From the NCBI GenBank assembly GCA_002721375.1, contig PBKH01000021.1, forward strand, positions 69,133 through 74,970: DNA of 5,838 nucleotides, in the 5' to 3' direction. Shown here one piece after another: positions 4,779-5,838 of the stretch. A program made the translations under genes and the position numbers. This stretch comes from Verrucomicrobiales bacterium. GTDB lineage: Bacteria > Verrucomicrobiota > Verrucomicrobiia > Limisphaerales > UBA1096. Position 1 is the first letter of the stretch, and each line of letters opens with the position of its first letter. The notes beneath the pieces were generated by a model. That model did no database searches and was not told where the DNA came from. It saw nothing but the letters and a program-made list of their open reading frames with translations.

Positions 4779-5608
4779 TTGCTGAGTTTATTGAATCATG
4801 GTCATTGTTTTCTCGCACCTACATTAGTGCAATTTTGATTGGCATTTCGCTATCCCTTATGGGGGTTGTTGTTGTGGCCCGCGGGAATGTCTTTGTCGCA
4901 GCGGCCGTTGCACAGGCTTCCATGCTGGGTGTAGCCTTGAGCTTGTTTTTCCAGATTGGGCAACCCGTTTTGTCTGCCGTCTTCTGTTCCATTGGCGCCT
5001 CGTTATTGGTGGCCCGAAAGCATCAGGTGGGAGGTGGTTCAACAAGCGAAGAAATGACGGGATGGATTTTTCTGACAAGCGGAAGTCTTTCAGTACTCTT
5101 GCTCGTACGGATGCCGTATGGCTTGAAGGAAATTCAATCGCTTTTTTCCTCCAGTATCATCGGTGCAGGTTCAGCTGATATGTTCGTGTTCAGCGGGCTT
5201 CTTATCCTCTTTGTTGGTTTTCTTGCTCTTCGAATGAGACGATTGACACTATACCTGTCTGACCCGGTAATGGCCGCAGCTGTGGGGGCAAATATTTTCC
5301 TCTGGTCTGCCGCAATTGCCAGTTCATTGGGGTTGGCGACAGGGTTAGCCATTCGGTCTTCTGGAATGCTGTTCACCTTTGGCTGTCTAATTCTACCGGC
5401 CCAAATGGCCAAAATAATATCTCGTGATATTCCTAGGATGTTCATGGTGGCACCTGTTATAGCGCTTGCTAGTGTTTTGTTTGGCCTGATGCTCGGAAAC
5501 TCTTATGACCTGCCACCAGCCCAAACGGTTGTCGCCCTGATGTCAGGCTTGCTATTGTTGGCGTGGCTTTTGAAATGGGTATATGATTTGGTTTTTTCCA
5601 GTACTTAG
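4775..5608 (+). CDS. znuB: metal ABC transporter permease, ABC-3 family (ZnuB-like)
   Basis: The membrane channel of the importer, 277 residues, normal length for ABC-3 permeases. Eight to nine hydrophobic helices fit at about 15-34, 40-60, 63-80, 96-112, 134-152, 166-186, 190-212, 224-242 and 250-275. The family's 'DPxxAxxxG' element appears as LSDPVMAAAVGAN (161-173), and the late 'GxLxxxxxLxLPA' helix as GMLFTFGCLILPA (197-209). At the early 'HAxLPG' position the protein reads VAQASMLG (45-52), so Gln47 stands where His is common and Met for Leu or Val. This may be a subgroup trait. The start is set by GGAGG and the overlap with the ATPase gene. No further gene follows closely, so it appears to end the operon. 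Confidence 0.93.
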   Translation: MIAEFIESWSLFSRTYISAILIGISLSLMGVVVVARGNVFVAAAVAQASMLGVALSLFFQIGQPVLSAVFCSIGASLLVARKHQVGGGSTSEEMTGWIFLTSGSLSVLLLVRMPYGLKEIQSLFSSSIIGAGSADMFVFSGLLILFVGFLALRMRRLTLYLSDPVMAAAVGANIFLWSAAIASSLGLATGLAIRSSGMLFTFGCLILPAQMAKIISRDIPRMFMVAPVIALASVLFGLMLGNSYDLPPAQTVVALMSGLLLLAWLLKWVYDLVFSST

Positions 5609-5655
5609 GGCGCAGTTGTAGCAGTAGAGTTTGTTGGAGTTAAATAAGTATAGAA

Positions 5656-5674
5656 GATCAAAATTGGATTGATC
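5656..5674. repeat. 6-bp inverted repeat past the permease
   Basis: GATCAA and TTGATC are perfect arms around a seven-base loop, 47 bases after the permease stop. There is no T run on the plus side. It is too short to call a terminator alone, but it may act with the next hairpin to end the operon transcript. Confidence 0.3.
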
Positions 5675-5685
5675 CTCAGCTAATT

Positions 5686-5704
5686 CAGAGAAACGGCTCT
5701 TTTT
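5686..5704 (+). terminator. weak terminator-like hairpin after znuB
   Basis: AGAG and CTCT pair around AAACGG and are followed directly by a run of T (5700-5704). The order is right for an intrinsic terminator but the stem is only 4 bp. It is the best candidate for the end of the znu operon. The remainder to 5838 is AT-rich and I find no gene in it. A TTGACA at 5756-5761 has no well-spaced -10. Confidence 0.25.
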
Positions 5705-5838
5705 CCCACTAGACGTTTTGTTCCATAGGCTAATCTTCTTTGCGCCAACGCTATGTTGACAGTTCTTTTTTCCTGATAATTACTAGCACATTGAATTAAT
5801 TGAAAATAATTCTTGTAAATTAATTTTGATTTTAGGAT

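Noticed and set aside
5134..5445. Minus-strand frame of 103 codons within znuB.
   Set aside because: It is fully antisense to a clear ABC-3 permease and its composition is that of a shadow frame.
5756..5780. TTGACA with GATAAT as a promoter leading out of the right edge.
   Set aside because: The spacer is only 13 bases, too short for a standard promoter, and no downstream gene is visible to support it.

Overview
The window is bacterial chromosomal DNA of moderate GC content. The most likely source is a Verrucomicrobiota-like (PVC group) bacterium. That placement is an inference from three things: an FmdB-like protein without its zinc ribbon, a ZnuA-type lipoprotein and a small C-terminal 'FDGP' lipoprotein domain, all of which resemble proteins I associate with that group. 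Weak or absent Shine-Dalgarno sequences and non-ATG starts fit but prove nothing. I see no insertion sequence, phage gene or CRISPR array.

The left part is transcribed from the minus strand. In its reading order it holds tRNA-Pro(UGG) with an encoded CCA end (1919-1995), an FmdB-like small protein with a GTG start (1601-1819), a DmeF-type CDF metal-efflux protein with a TTG start (501-1451), and a putative small lipoprotein (28-414). Hairpins lie in the spacers. The most striking is a 12-bp imperfect inverted repeat (1515-1546) ahead of dmeF, where an operator or leader hairpin would be expected.

The right part is transcribed from the plus strand, diverging from the tRNA at about 1996-2067. 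It starts with a small exported or membrane-anchored His/Cys-rich protein of unknown function (2068-2466). A 300-base spacer with several inverted repeats follows, then a complete zinc-type ABC importer: the binding lipoprotein ZnuA-like (2767-3882), the ATPase ZnuC-like (3906-4778) and the permease ZnuB-like (4775-5608). The last two overlap by ATGA, so they are almost certainly co-translated. The last 230 bases contain no gene I can support, only weak hairpins.

The genes read as a metal-homeostasis locus. An efflux pump (Co/Ni/Zn class) on one strand faces a zinc-type uptake system on the other, and three of the envelope proteins carry His-rich stretches. No regulator gene is present, so control would act through the intergenic inverted repeats, perhaps by a Zur/Fur-family protein encoded elsewhere. 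This last point is inference. The least described items are the His/Cys-rich protein upstream of znuA, the znuA leader region, and the inverted repeat ahead of dmeF.
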